DNA of 64,000 nucleotides from Gracilimonas amylolytica (GTDB lineage Bacteria; Bacteroidota; Rhodothermia; Balneolales; Balneolaceae), in contig NZ_PQBS01000027.1 of assembly GCF_002911695.1 (NCBI RefSeq), positions 104,995-168,994 of the forward strand. The letters run 5' to 3'. Position numbers and translations under genes: made by a program. Each line of letters opens with the position of its first letter. The stretch's first letter is position 1. The notes below the pieces were generated by a model. It was not told the origin of the DNA. It ran no database searches and saw nothing but the letters and a program-made list of their open reading frames with translations. This document shows, in pieces, positions 16,726 through 26,500 of this stretch.

Positions 16726-18102
16726 ATGAAGCATCTGTTACTTTCCACCATATTGTGTCTTCTAAGCCTCACCGTAACTCAGGTTAAGGCCCAGGACGTA
16801 TTAACCCCAACAAACACAGAAAATATCAACGATCTGGTTGAAGCGGCTGTATCCAGTGATCTTGCCTGGAACCGTTTAAGCTATATGGCTGATACCTTTG
16901 GTCCAAGATTCAGCGGTTCCCAAAATCTGGAAGATGCCCTGGACTGGATCATACAGGAAATGGAAAAAGACGGTTTTGACAAGGTTTGGGCTCAGCCGGT
17001 GATGGTTCCTCATTGGGTCCGCGGAAAAGAAAAAGCCACTTTGGTATCTCCACGCGAGCAAGACCTTCCGATGTTAGGACTTGGTGGAAGTGTGGCGACA
17101 CCTGAGGGCGGCATCACCGCTGAAGTCGTGGTTGTTAAAAGTTTTGAGGAACTTGAAAAGGTTAAAGATGAAGTGAAGGGAAAGATCGTTTTATTCAACT
17201 CCGAATTCACTTCTTACGGCCGCACTGTTCAGTATCGAATGAACGGAGCCATTGAAGCAGCTAAACTGGGTGCTGTAGCCAGTATCATTCGTTCCGTAGG
17301 CCCCTACTCCATGCAAACTCCTCATACAGGAACCATGAATTATGAAGATGGGGTTAAAAAGATCCCGCATGCTGCCATTACTGTTGAAGATGCCATGATG
17401 ATACAGCGTATGTATGATCGGGGTGATGCCATCAGAATTCACCTGGAGATGAATGCCAGGACCTTGCCGGATTTTGAGTCTCGCAACATCATTGCTGAAA
17501 TTAAAGGCACAGAGCACCCGGAAGAGATCATTGTGCTTGGTGGACATATTGATTCCTGGGATGTTGGTCAGGGTGTGATGGATGACGGTGGAGGAAGCAT
17601 CGCTGCCTGGGAAGCTGTACGATTGATGATCAAAAACGGTATTCGCCCAAAGCGAACGGTCCGTGTTGTTTTATGGGCCAATGAAGAAAATGGTCTGCGT
17701 GGTGCCACTGAATATCATCGGTGGGTTAAGGAAGATGAAAAATCATTAGATGATCACGTACTGGCTATGGAATCAGATGCCGGAGTTTTCGATCCCATCG
17801 GTTTTGGTTTTACAGGAAGTGAACGTGGTTTTGAGATCCTTACCGAAATTGGTCAAACGCTGAGATCAATTGAATCCGGTGTGGTAACTAAAGGCGGTGG
17901 TGGTGCAGATATTGGACCGCTAATGAACGATGGCGTTCCCGGAATGGGATTGGTCGTGAATGGGGAAAAGTATTTCTGGTATCACCATACGGCCGCTGAT
18001 ACTATGGATAAGCTCGACAAAGACGACTTCAATGAATGTGTGGCTACCATGGCTGCCTTTGCCTATGCTGTAGCAGATATTGATGAGCGCCTTCCGAGAT
18101 AA
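16726..18102 (+). CDS. Secreted M28-family metallopeptidase (carboxypeptidase Q-like)
   Basis: A 458-residue exported peptidase. Signal peptide residues 1-22 end at VKA-QD. A protease-associated (PA) domain occupies about residues 110-250. The M28 catalytic domain follows with the zinc ligands H274 (GGHIDSWD), D286/D287 (MDDGGGS), the catalytic glutamate pair in WANEENGLRG, and a downstream HH pair (WYHHTAADT). Layout and motifs match plasma glutamate carboxypeptidase / aminopeptidases that cut small peptides outside the cytoplasm. It is flanked by terminators on both sides, so it is a single-gene unit. Confidence 0.88.
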   Translation: MKHLLLSTILCLLSLTVTQVKAQDVLTPTNTENINDLVEAAVSSDLAWNRLSYMADTFGPRFSGSQNLEDALDWIIQEMEKDGFDKVWAQPVMVPHWVRGKEKATLVSPREQDLPMLGLGGSVATPEGGITAEVVVVKSFEELEKVKDEVKGKIVLFNSEFTSYGRTVQYRMNGAIEAAKLGAVASIIRSVGPYSMQTPHTGTMNYEDGVKKIPHAAITVEDAMMIQRMYDRGDAIRIHLEMNARTLPDFESRNIIAEIKGTEHPEEIIVLGGHIDSWDVGQGVMDDGGGSIAAWEAVRLMIKNGIRPKRTVRVVLWANEENGLRGATEYHRWVKEDEKSLDDHVLAMESDAGVFDPIGFGFTGSERGFEILTEIGQTLRSIESGVVTKGGGGADIGPLMNDGVPGMGLVVNGEKYFWYHHTAADTMDKLDKDDFNECVATMAAFAYAVADIDERLPR

Positions 18103-18126
18103 TTTTCTTTTCGTGCTAAGTTTTAC

Positions 18127-18162
18127 AACCCCGGTACCATTCAGGTGTCGGGGTTATTTTTT
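18127..18162 (+). terminator. Rho-independent terminator after the M28 peptidase gene
   Basis: Stem AACCCCG (18127-18133) pairs with CGGGGTT (18149-18155), followed by ATTTTTT. It overlaps the last codons of the convergent trmH gene. Confidence 0.8.
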
Positions 18163-18830
18163 AGCCACTTCTTTTCCAGTTCATCCCCTGCCTTGATTGA
18201 GTTTTTCAACCATTCATATTTGAGTTGTTCCAGTTCATCCTCATCTAAACGCCAGCTTACCTCTGAGTTTCTGAGTCTCAATGTCACATCATACAAACAA
18301 ATGGCTGCACTGACCGAAATATTGAAACTCTCACTGAACCCTGTCATCGGAATTTTTACGTACCCATCAGCCATCTCTTTAACCGTATCACTGATACCAT
18401 CCAGTTCATTGCCAAATACCAGGGCTGTTTTCTGATCAACACTCAGGTTATTTAAATCTGTATCATTTTCGTGTGGACTCGTGGCAATGATCTGATACCC
18501 TTTTTCCTTCAGCGTATTGATGCACGAAATTGTGTTGTTTACACCCTTTTTGTTGAACCGCTGAATATTCAGCCACTGATCAGCTCCTATGGTTACCTGA
18601 CTGGAAGCATCAAATTCATTGTCATTTTCAATGATATATACATCCTGAATACCAAATCCATCACAACTCCTCAAAACGGCACTGGCATTATGAGGCTGGT
18701 ATATATTTTCAACTACCACCGTGATATGACGGGTTCTTTTAGCTGCTACCTCAGAAATGGTTTCCCAGCGTTCTTCGGTAGCAAATTCTCTTAAATATCC
18801 GGTTAATCTCTTTAGTTTTTGTTGTTCCAT
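18141..18830 (-). CDS. trmH: TrmH-family tRNA/rRNA 2'-O-methyltransferase
   Basis: A SPOUT methyltransferase, 229 residues from the chosen start. All three knot motifs are present: motif 1 NASAVLRSCDGFG, motif 2 LVFGNELDGIS and motif 3 IPMTGFSESFNISVSAAI. The N-terminal helix and short C-terminal extension fit TrmH, which methylates the ribose of G18 in tRNA. Start: the ATG at 18830 (MEQQKLKRL) is preferred over one at 18854, because the latter lies inside the stem of the terminator of the upstream response-regulator gene. Confidence 0.88.
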   Translation of the reverse strand: MEQQKLKRLTGYLREFATEERWETISEVAAKRTRHITVVVENIYQPHNASAVLRSCDGFGIQDVYIIENDNEFDASSQVTIGADQWLNIQRFNKKGVNNTISCINTLKEKGYQIIATSPHENDTDLNNLSVDQKTALVFGNELDGISDTVKEMADGYVKIPMTGFSESFNISVSAAICLYDVTLRLRNSEVSWRLDEDELEQLKYEWLKNSIKAGDELEKKWLKNNPDT

Positions 18831-18837
18831 AGGTAAC

Positions 18838-18871
18838 AAAAAAAAGTCCCTCAAATGATGATTTGAGGGAC
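18838..18871 (-). terminator. Rho-independent terminator of the response-regulator gene
   Basis: A perfect 11-bp stem (GTCCCTCAAAT at 18846-18856 and ATTTGAGGGAC at 18861-18871), 4-base loop, followed on the minus strand by eight T. It stands 27 bases past the response-regulator stop codon. Confidence 0.92.
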
Positions 18872-18898
18872 AATGATCTTTTAAATTAGTGTATGATC

Positions 18899-19570
18899 CT
18901 AATCACATCTGAATGCAAATCCTTTTTTACGGATCGTTTCAATGTAATCCACTTCAGTGTGTTCTCTGATCTTCTTCCTCAGATAACTGATGTACACATT
19001 GATATAATTCGTTTGCGTATCAAAATGGATATCCCATACCTTCTCAGCCAGCTCTTCCTGTGTGATCACCCGGTTACGGTTCTTCATAAAGTACACAAGT
19101 AGGTTAAACTCGTTATTGGTAAGCTGAACCGGTTCTTTATTGATCGTGAATTCTCGTTTCAGCAAATTCACCTTTAGTTCACCACATGAAATTTGCTGCT
19201 CACCACCCGACTCAGTCCGTCGCTTAATGGCGGTCATACGGGCGATCAATTCCTCAGTGTTAAAAGGCTTGGTCAGGTAATCATCGGCTCCAACTTTCAG
19301 CATTTTCACTTTTACGTCTGTCTCTTGTTCTCCGGAAAGAATAAGGACCGGCGTTTCAATATTGTTATCCCGAATATTCTTACAAACTTCGTAGCCATCT
19401 CCATCCGGTAATCCAAGATCCAGAATGATCATGTCATAATCATTATTTATGGCATGCGATTCTCCATCGGTTGCATTATCAGCAGTAGATACTGAGTTAC
19501 CATTATGTTCCAGCACGGCTTTGACCAAGGTTCGTACTGATGGATCATCTTCTATGACAAGTATGTTCAT
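18899..19570 (-). CDS. OmpR-family response regulator
   Basis: A 223-residue two-domain regulator. The receiver domain carries the acidic pair D8-D9, phosphorylation site D51 (ILDLGLPDG) and K101 (LTKPFN); the C-terminal winged helix starts at about 125 and includes EFNLLVYFMKNRNRVITQEELAEKVW and INVYISYLRKKI. It binds DNA as a dimer after phosphorylation. No histidine kinase gene is adjacent, so it is an orphan in this window. A leader inverted repeat at 19599-19626 could be its own operator. It has a strong private terminator. Confidence 0.92.
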   Translation of the reverse strand: MNILVIEDDPSVRTLVKAVLEHNGNSVSTADNATDGESHAINNDYDMIILDLGLPDGDGYEVCKNIRDNNIETPVLILSGEQETDVKVKMLKVGADDYLTKPFNTEELIARMTAIKRRTESGGEQQISCGELKVNLLKREFTINKEPVQLTNNEFNLLVYFMKNRNRVITQEELAEKVWDIHFDTQTNYINVYISYLRKKIREHTEVDYIETIRKKGFAFRCD

Positions 19571-19598
19571 TTTTTACCTGAAATTATTTAGTGATGAT

Positions 19599-19626
19599 AT
19601 GGTGAAATCAAGTAATACTTCACCAT
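19599..19626. promoter_or_regulatory. Inverted repeat in the leader of the response-regulator gene
   Basis: ATGGTGAA (19599-19606) and TTCACCAT (19619-19626) form an 8-bp perfect inverted repeat with a 12-base spacer, 29 bases upstream of the response-regulator start. It may be an autoregulatory site or an RNA hairpin; neither is proven. Confidence 0.4.
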
Positions 19627-19694
19627 AAGAGCCGCCTTATTATAATTGTATTAAAATAACTTAACAAACATTAGAAACAAAGTATAACAAAAAA

Positions 19695-20405
19695 TCACCT
19701 TTCCGAGTAATCAAGAGAATGCAACCACTCTACGGTTTCATTTATAAATACATCCTCCAGTTTATGTCCCGCATCAACAAGTCTGAATTCTGCTTTAAAT
19801 CCATCTTTCTGTAATTGTTCCACACACTTCTTCTGGGGCTCAGGATAGACACTTGTATCATTACTACCATGCAAGGCAAGAATATTGATGTGGTTCGCTT
19901 TTGCTCTTTTTCCTTCAAAGGCTTCTGTTTTGATCCGGCCACCAATAGTAATCAGTTCCGTCAAGTATTCCGGTCTTGATAATGCAAAATAGCCCCCTAA
20001 GTAAGCCCCCATGGAATACCCAAACAGACAGGTTCTGTTTATTTTCAGATCTTCAGTAATATCATTCACCAATTTCTGAATGAATTCTGAAGCCTTTTCC
20101 ATCGACTTTAGAAATTGCTCCTGATCCCCATCATACAAGTACCAGGCCCTTCCCCATTGCTCTACTTGACGATTTTGTTTCTTATCGTATATCGGATAAG
20201 GAGCCTGTATAAACAGATGATAGGCCTGAAATTCCAGCATTCTATGTACCTTCTTTTCCAGGTACTCAATGTTTTGGTTAAAGCCGTGAAGGTAAATGAT
20301 CAATGGTTTTTCTTCAGTTAAACCTGTCTCAATAAGCTTGTAAGGCACATCGATCACAAACGAAGTGGTATCGGTCCTTGATTTTGTTGGCATGATCTCT
20401 AACAA
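19695..20405 (-). CDS. Alpha/beta hydrolase (esterase/phospholipase type)
   Basis: A 236-residue cytoplasmic serine hydrolase. Oxyanion-hole region IIYLHGFNQN at about 36-45, nucleophile S131 in GYSMG, acid D183 in LHGSNDTSV and H214 in DAGHKLED complete the triad. The size and dienelactone-hydrolase-like order suggest a carboxylesterase or lysophospholipase; substrate unknown. A second ATG at residue 5 (20393) could be the true start; the first lies only 7 bases past the upstream stop codon. It follows two other genes on the same strand (20413-21133) and is probably co-transcribed with them. Confidence 0.8.
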   Translation of the reverse strand: MLEIMPTKSRTDTTSFVIDVPYKLIETGLTEEKPLIIYLHGFNQNIEYLEKKVHRMLEFQAYHLFIQAPYPIYDKKQNRQVEQWGRAWYLYDGDQEQFLKSMEKASEFIQKLVNDITEDLKINRTCLFGYSMGAYLGGYFALSRPEYLTELITIGGRIKTEAFEGKRAKANHINILALHGSNDTSVYPEPQKKCVEQLQKDGFKAEFRLVDAGHKLEDVFINETVEWLHSLDYSER

Positions 20406-20412
20406 TCCATTT

Positions 20413-20763
20413 TCAAAATGGCCATCGGTCTATAACAACCTCAACAGCCGATTTCCTATTAATTACCGAAGTGATGCATAAAATGAGTATGATGATGTGA
20501 ACAAACGGATTTAAGGTGAAGAAAAATTCTCCGGTGAAACCTAAGGTCATCGAATTGATCAATGTTTTCACCAAAAAGTAAAGAAGCTCAAAAAATACCA
20601 ATGTGAAGAAAAAATTCATCACACCGATCACATAAGGATTTTTATCCTCATAGAGCTTTTGAATGACTTCAATGTTGGAATACTGACTACTCAGATCTCT
20701 ATGCAGGTCAGCTTCTAATTCCTTTTCATCCAGCTTTTGTTCTATTTCATTCTTTTTCCTCAT
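20413..20763 (-). CDS. Unknown small membrane protein
   Basis: I do not recognise this 116-residue protein. A charged, glutamate- and lysine-rich N-terminal helix (residues 1-40) is followed by two hydrophobic segments (about residues 45-68 and 86-104) and a short tail, so it should be an inner-membrane protein with two crossings. Its start overlaps the end of the VOC-protein gene by 17 bases, which implies translational coupling. The hydrolase gene begins 7 bases past its stop, so the three form an operon. Confidence 0.6.
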   Translation of the reverse strand: MRKKNEIEQKLDEKELEADLHRDLSSQYSNIEVIQKLYEDKNPYVIGVMNFFFTLVFFELLYFLVKTLINSMTLGFTGEFFFTLNPFVHIIILILCITSVINRKSAVEVVIDRWPF

Positions 20764-21133
20764 AAAAATACTCGATCATATTCCCATCAGGATCAGCAAC
20801 AAAAAGAAAGCGGCCTTTTTTCCGATTTGCAGGTCCACTCATGATGGTCACTTCTTTTTCTCTGAAATATTTTGCGAGTTCATCTACTTGTTCCGGACTG
20901 TCTACATAAAACCCGAAGTGATCTACCCTGAAATCTCTTGAAGTTGGATCATAACTTGTTTCCGCCTCAACGATCACAAGGGTATCTTCTTCCCCGATCT
21001 TATAAACGGCCATACTCTGCCCCATGGTTCTTACTAACTCAAGGTCAAGTATATCACCATAAAACTCTTTGGAAGCATCAATACGGTTCACTCTGATGGT
21101 AATGTGATTCAGGCCGGTTGGTTTAAAATTCAT
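20747..21133 (-). CDS. VOC (glyoxalase/bleomycin-resistance fold) family protein
   Basis: A 128-residue vicinal-oxygen-chelate protein with the paired beta-alpha-beta-beta-beta modules. The first metal-ligand histidine is in GLNHITIRV (residue 9), the second module shows FRVDHFGFYVD (about residues 68-78), and the ending RFLFVADPDGNMIEYFYE supplies the glutamate. Ligands are consistent with a metalloenzyme, such as a glyoxalase- or dioxygenase-like or fosfomycin-resistance-like protein, but the substrate is unknown. It is the first gene of a three-gene minus-strand unit. Confidence 0.85.
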   Translation of the reverse strand: MNFKPTGLNHITIRVNRIDASKEFYGDILDLELVRTMGQSMAVYKIGEEDTLVIVEAETSYDPTSRDFRVDHFGFYVDSPEQVDELAKYFREKEVTIMSGPANRKKGRFLFVADPDGNMIEYFYEEKE

Positions 21134-21276
21134 ATGCTGTATCTGATTAAGTTTATTTTTATTTCTGCGCTAAACATACAACCAACTGCTTAAATTCCAA
21201 ACCAAAACATGAATTGCAGTTTGGTTTTTGAATGCTGTACTTTGATATTTGCACAGCTAAAATTAAATATAGTCTA

Positions 21277-21960
21277 TTGTCTACATTATTTATCGTTGCC
21301 ACACCCATTGGGAATTTGAGTGATTTTTCACCCCGTGCCGTTGAGGTGCTAAAAGAGGTGGATTATATTGCCTGTGAGGATACCCGCACATCCGGGAATC
21401 TGCTCCAGCATTTTGGTATTCAGAAACCTACTTTCTCGTTTCATCAGCATAATGAACACCGAAAAGTCGGGCACCTGACCAACATTTTGGATGCCGGTCA
21501 AAATGTGGCACTTATCAGTGATGCCGGCATGCCAGGTATTTCCGACCCCGGTTTTCTGGCTGTGCGTGAGGCTCAAAACCTTGGTCACACCGTGAGTGTT
21601 ATTCCCGGCCCCGACGCTGCCACAACCGCTTTAGTGGCAAGCGGACTGCCTTGCGACCGATATGTATTTGAAGGATTTCTTCCCCACAAAAAAGGAAGAC
21701 AAAAACGATTAGGCCAGCTGGCTGAAGACGAACGCACCATCATTATCTATGAAAGTCCTCACAGACTACTAAAATTACTCGGTGAAATTGAAGAACATTT
21801 TGAACCTGAAAGACTGGGAGCGGTAGCCCGGGAACTCACAAAAAAATTCGAGGAAGTGGTGCGTGGCACAATAAATGAACTCAAAACCGAGTTTGAATCC
21901 CGTGACAGCATTAAAGGCGAGATCGTGGTGGTTGTGGCCGGGAAAGGATATTCAGAATGA
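21277..21960 (+). CDS. rsmI: 16S rRNA (cytidine-1402-2'-O)-methyltransferase
   Basis: Tetrapyrrole-methylase-fold enzyme, 227 residues from the chosen start, that methylates the ribose of C1402 in the ribosomal P site. Hallmarks: FIVATPIGNLSDFSPRA at the N-terminus, ACEDTRTSGNLL, LISDAGMPGISDPG and the VIPGPDAATTALVASGLP loop. Start: a TTG at 21277 gives the family's usual N-terminus; an earlier in-frame ATG at 21232 would add 15 residues not seen in the family. The stop codon overlaps the lnt start by 4 bases (ATGA), so the two are coupled. Confidence 0.92.
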   Translation: MSTLFIVATPIGNLSDFSPRAVEVLKEVDYIACEDTRTSGNLLQHFGIQKPTFSFHQHNEHRKVGHLTNILDAGQNVALISDAGMPGISDPGFLAVREAQNLGHTVSVIPGPDAATTALVASGLPCDRYVFEGFLPHKKGRQKRLGQLAEDERTIIIYESPHRLLKLLGEIEEHFEPERLGAVARELTKKFEEVVRGTINELKTEFESRDSIKGEIVVVVAGKGYSE

Positions 21961-23516
21961 AACAGTGGTTTGATAATAAATGGGTGATCTCGATCACCGC
22001 GGGTATCTTACTGGGAATGAGCTTTCCTCCGGTTAATCTCTCATTCCTGAGTTTTCCGGCTTTTATTTTATTATTTCATCTGGTTCAAACAACAGACTCC
22101 TACAAGCAACTGGCTTACTACAGCTATGCGGGGTTTGTCATTTGGAATCTGATCGGAACCTATTGGTTGATGATGGCCAGCCTGCCGGCGGGAATTGCGG
22201 CTATTCTTGCCAATAGTGTGCTTATGACCATTCCCTTGTGCCTGGCCAAATTCTTTTCAGAAAAGAGTAAATTGCCTATTCTGATCGCGATATTGCAGGC
22301 TTCTGCCTGGGTAGGTTATGAATATCTTCACCATCACTGGGATCTTTCATGGACCTGGCTGGCTATTGGTAATGCGTGGTCAAACTGGATCGGGATCATT
22401 CAATATATTTCAGTGACGGGGTTTTTGGGGATCTCCTTCTGGGTGGTACTATCTTCTGCTCTCTTTTATCAGTTCTTGTTGAGAAGAGACAAATTTATGG
22501 CATACCTCACGTTATGTACTTTTCTGATATTTCCGTTCTGGTCCTTGATAGATTATGCGTCTTCCAATATAGAAACGCCACCTGAACAGGCCGTTGAAGT
22601 GGCTATTATTCAACCTAATCATGACTCCTATCAAGATTATGGTGGCATGAGTGGCCTGGGTGAGGTTATGGACAGCCTAATGAGCCTGACTGAAAGAACC
22701 ATCACTGCAGATACAGACCTGGTCATCTGGCCAGAGAATGCTATTGATGGAGCCATATTTTCAAACTCACGTACAGCAAGACGATTAGCTGATTCTGCCC
22801 GCACGTGGAGCACTAATTTTGTAGTGGGAACCGGATTATTCAAAACCTATGATCCTGGTACCCGGGAGCTATACAGAGGGGTAGCCCCAAATTCAGGCCT
22901 TCCCTATAACTACTTTAACGCCACCCTCTTTGTTGATGAAAACGGTGCCATATCTGATTACGAAAAAGCCAACCTGGTTCCCATCGTCGAACGCATTCCA
23001 TTTGTTGAACAACTCGCTGCCATCGATATATTTGACTGGGTGGATTGGGGTAGCATTGCAGGCTTTGGAAAAGGAAGCACTCCCGATATGATCGAAACTT
23101 CAAACTTTAGTACGCCCGGACTCATTTGCTACGATTCCGTGTACCCTTCCTGGATCCGTAATTTTGTAAGCAATGATGCTTCATTCATCACCATCATCAC
23201 CAACGATGGCTGGTGGGGTAAAACATCGGGCCACCTGCAACACTTTGCCTATGCCCGACTCAGAGCCATTGAATTCGATCGGTGGGTCGCCAGGAGTGCC
23301 AATAATGGTATTTCAGGGATCATCGCTCCAAATGGTGAGATCATCAGTCAAACGGATTATTGGGTTCGAACCGGATCTGTCTCAAACGTGTACAACAGAT
23401 ACACAGAAACCCTTTACACCCGCTTTGGCGACTGGCTTCCCATATTTTGCCTGATGCTGACCGTTGGGTTCTTTCCCTACTTTTATCTCAGAAAAGAGGA
23501 TACTGACCTATCGTGA
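21957..23516 (+). CDS. lnt: Apolipoprotein N-acyltransferase
   Basis: A 519-residue inner-membrane enzyme that adds the third acyl chain to lipoproteins. About six N-terminal membrane segments (residues 10-190) are followed by the periplasmic nitrilase domain and a last membrane segment near 490-510. The catalytic triad is visible: E260 (WPENAIDG), K337 (YEKANLVP) and C391 (GLICYDSVYP). The WWGKTSGHLQHFAYARLRAIE stretch is the conserved family region. It is coupled to rsmI by a 4-base overlap. Its 3' end overlaps the convergent sprA gene by 9 bases. The window's lipoprotein genes would be its substrates. Confidence 0.93.
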   Translation: MKQWFDNKWVISITAGILLGMSFPPVNLSFLSFPAFILLFHLVQTTDSYKQLAYYSYAGFVIWNLIGTYWLMMASLPAGIAAILANSVLMTIPLCLAKFFSEKSKLPILIAILQASAWVGYEYLHHHWDLSWTWLAIGNAWSNWIGIIQYISVTGFLGISFWVVLSSALFYQFLLRRDKFMAYLTLCTFLIFPFWSLIDYASSNIETPPEQAVEVAIIQPNHDSYQDYGGMSGLGEVMDSLMSLTERTITADTDLVIWPENAIDGAIFSNSRTARRLADSARTWSTNFVVGTGLFKTYDPGTRELYRGVAPNSGLPYNYFNATLFVDENGAISDYEKANLVPIVERIPFVEQLAAIDIFDWVDWGSIAGFGKGSTPDMIETSNFSTPGLICYDSVYPSWIRNFVSNDASFITIITNDGWWGKTSGHLQHFAYARLRAIEFDRWVARSANNGISGIIAPNGEIISQTDYWVRTGSVSNVYNRYTETLYTRFGDWLPIFCLMLTVGFFPYFYLRKEDTDLS

Positions 23517-26500
23517 TTGAATAGCGATCCTGAAGTTAAATCTGATATCGTGATTGGTTCGTGGTGGAAAAGCAGAGGACTTCGGCGTTACTTTGGTGTA
23601 GGTATATTCAAAATTTGAGGTCACAGTCTGAGAAAACCGATAACCCAACACGATGGAGCCATTGATCCTTCGCTGACCGGTTATAAATGGATCCGTAAAA
23701 TCATACAAGCTTACGTTTTGAACCGGATCAGGGTCACTCAGAGCCTGACTGATATCCTGATTCAGATAATACTTTTGCTCGGTATCATCGGCAAACCCAC
23801 CATTTATAGTTACATCGATATTGTTTTTGATGCGTGGTAAAAAAGGCAATGTCACTCTCCTGAATGTATAATTAATGGAGGCCGTAAGTCCCTCTGAAAG
23901 TCGGTCAGTTACTGTTTTACTTGAAAGAGCAAGACTGCTTGTCTTACTGCGGTCAAAGCTGATCTGTGTTCTGAGATTGGACTCCCATGTTACATTCAGT
24001 TGTAAGAACGGTGAAAATCGCTGTTCGATATTGATAGAATTTGGTTCATAAAGATCCCTTCGGTCTATCAGGCTGAAAGCTCCAAGTCCCTGTTCAGACT
24101 GCAGGCCGGTAATACTGTTCAGATTCCATCCCAGGCGATAGCTTCCACTGTAGCTGTGAGTAATGGTGGCACGCCTCATGTTATCACCAATAAAAGGGAT
24201 CACATTCTCCACCCCGGTCCAGGTCAATCTCCAGTTTGGCCTTGGTATCGGTGTGTATCCCTTCTCTCCAATAGAATTCACCCCACCACCCAGATAAGCC
24301 CTTCTGAAATCTTCCTCCAGGGTATTCCGGTTCAGTACAATTCGGCCATCTCCATTCCCACTCTCATCACTGATCATGTTCGTTCCATCAAGATCATCAA
24401 AAGCCGTTTGCAGTTGCCTTTCAAACAGATCCCTGTACCCATTTCCAAAAGCCCATACCGAAGAACTGATATTACCACTCGCAGAGATCGTCGAATTGAT
24501 ATCGCCACTCGCATTCAGAGCAAGGTTATCGGTTGTGCGTTCATCCCACTTGGTATCCCATGAAAGATCCAGCTTCAAATTAGTCAGAATATTGAGGCTG
24601 GTACCAAGCGTTAGGTTATCCGAATAGGTGTTGTTTTTAGGTAATGTGATGGTTCTTCCCTGTGGACTTTGACGGATCAATTGAGATATCGGTATCTCAT
24701 CCTGTAAACCGATCCTATACCCAAAGGGTGGTGAAAAATGGTCTGAATCCGGGCTTCTGAATGTGTAATAAAGCTGGGAGTCGCCCCTATAGCCGGCCTG
24801 ACTTGAGGTTTTGTTATCATTATAGGTGATGTCAATACTGCGCATGCTAAATAAAGCCAGAATGAATTTCCGCCCTATGTATGCCACATCTTTTGCCAGG
24901 TCTGGGTCAGAATCCTGAGAGTCGCTTCTCCTTGCTTCTGTTTCTTCCCGGTTCTTATCGATCATTTTACTGTAAAACGGCATTTTATCAAACAGATCCT
25001 CAACCTCAAATTTCAGGGTATGATCTATTCTAAAACTGTTTGCCACACCGGCTCCAAGCTGAGAACCTCTTGGACTGTTGGTCCAATTGTACCCTCCACT
25101 ATATGAGGCGGTATAATTCATCCAGTTGAGGGCGGAAATATTATCAAACCTTGGTCGCCAGCTCATGGTGTAACTTTCCTCATAGTTTGAACGGCGTGCA
25201 GACAGCGAATCCGTGATGATCTTATTGAGAACCTCAAAGGTCGGAACGACTCTATATGAAAGACTATCGACTTCATTCCCCGTGACATTTACATCCTCCC
25301 GGCCGGCTCGCGAGAGGTCATATCCGGTACTGCTTCGGAATGAGATCGGAATACTTGGAGTGAGATTGTAATTGAAGCCAAATGAAGACCTTTGGTTAAA
25401 GGTGTGACTTTGCTGAAGGGGTTGCAGACCCTGTGTTCCATTTACATCAGCAAGATTTCTGCGCCTTCTTTCAGAGTAAGATCGGTTCAAGTTAGCTGAT
25501 GCATTTACGGACGAAGGCATATAACCTAATCGAATCCCGGATAGAATATTTAGCAGAGGAACCTCTTCAGTAAAACCAAAGGGACGCAGTAACCCTACAT
25601 TATTAAACGATAAATTATACTGAACGGATGAAGTGTAATTCCAATCATTTTGAAAAAGGGTCTCCGGATTTTTGGAATTTCCTTCATTGTACACATAGCT
25701 CAGCTTGGTTCGGTCGATAGTGTATTGAGCCAGCTTACTCTTTGAATTTTGCTTGGAGATATTAGCCACATTCACCGAAAAATTATTCCTGACCGTCTCT
25801 ATCTCATCGATTCTCTGATCAATGATCTCTTCTTTTTCAGATTCAGATAGTTGCGAGTTATTATTTGTGGCATTCTTGAAATCCTCAAGCCTGATATCCC
25901 CCTGATTCGGCAAAAACTTCGGGGTGGATACATTTCTTCGGGTTGAAACCGTAACCGGAAAATTCCACCCATATCGGTCCGGAACCAGTTTATGAAGATT
26001 AACTGTGGAACTCAGATCATATCCGACATCATCTGATATACTTCGCTGACCCAATCGGGATTCCAGGCCTCCAAAACCATTGGTAGTTCGCGTGAAATTG
26101 GTATTGACCGTGGCAAAATCAGCCAGCTTAAAACTGGCTTTGGCATTCGCCTTCCACCCTTTTTCATTATCAAAACCAGAAACCCTCAATTCATTCAGCC
26201 AGAATTCTGCGTTCAGGTTGGGTACGCCTTCAGAATTCACATCTGTTGGGTCGAAGGGATTCCTGATACCCATGGCCAGCTCCGAGATCCTTCCTAACGA
26301 TGGATTACCCTTTATAGCTATGACCGCGCCGGGTACAGCTTCGTCTCCTTCAACAGACAATGGTAATTCAAATTTTTGATTAAGGTCACCGCTCCCCTGT
26401 TGATCCCGAAGTTGCTTGAGTTCATTGAATGCCGAAAGAAGCACATTCATACTATTTTCTTCATACTTCCAGACTTCCTCAGCATCCCCTTCAAGGCTTC

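Noticed and set aside
21232..21276. Earlier ATG start of rsmI
   Set aside because: The added 15 residues are not seen in the family and the upstream TACTTTG region looks like promoter DNA.
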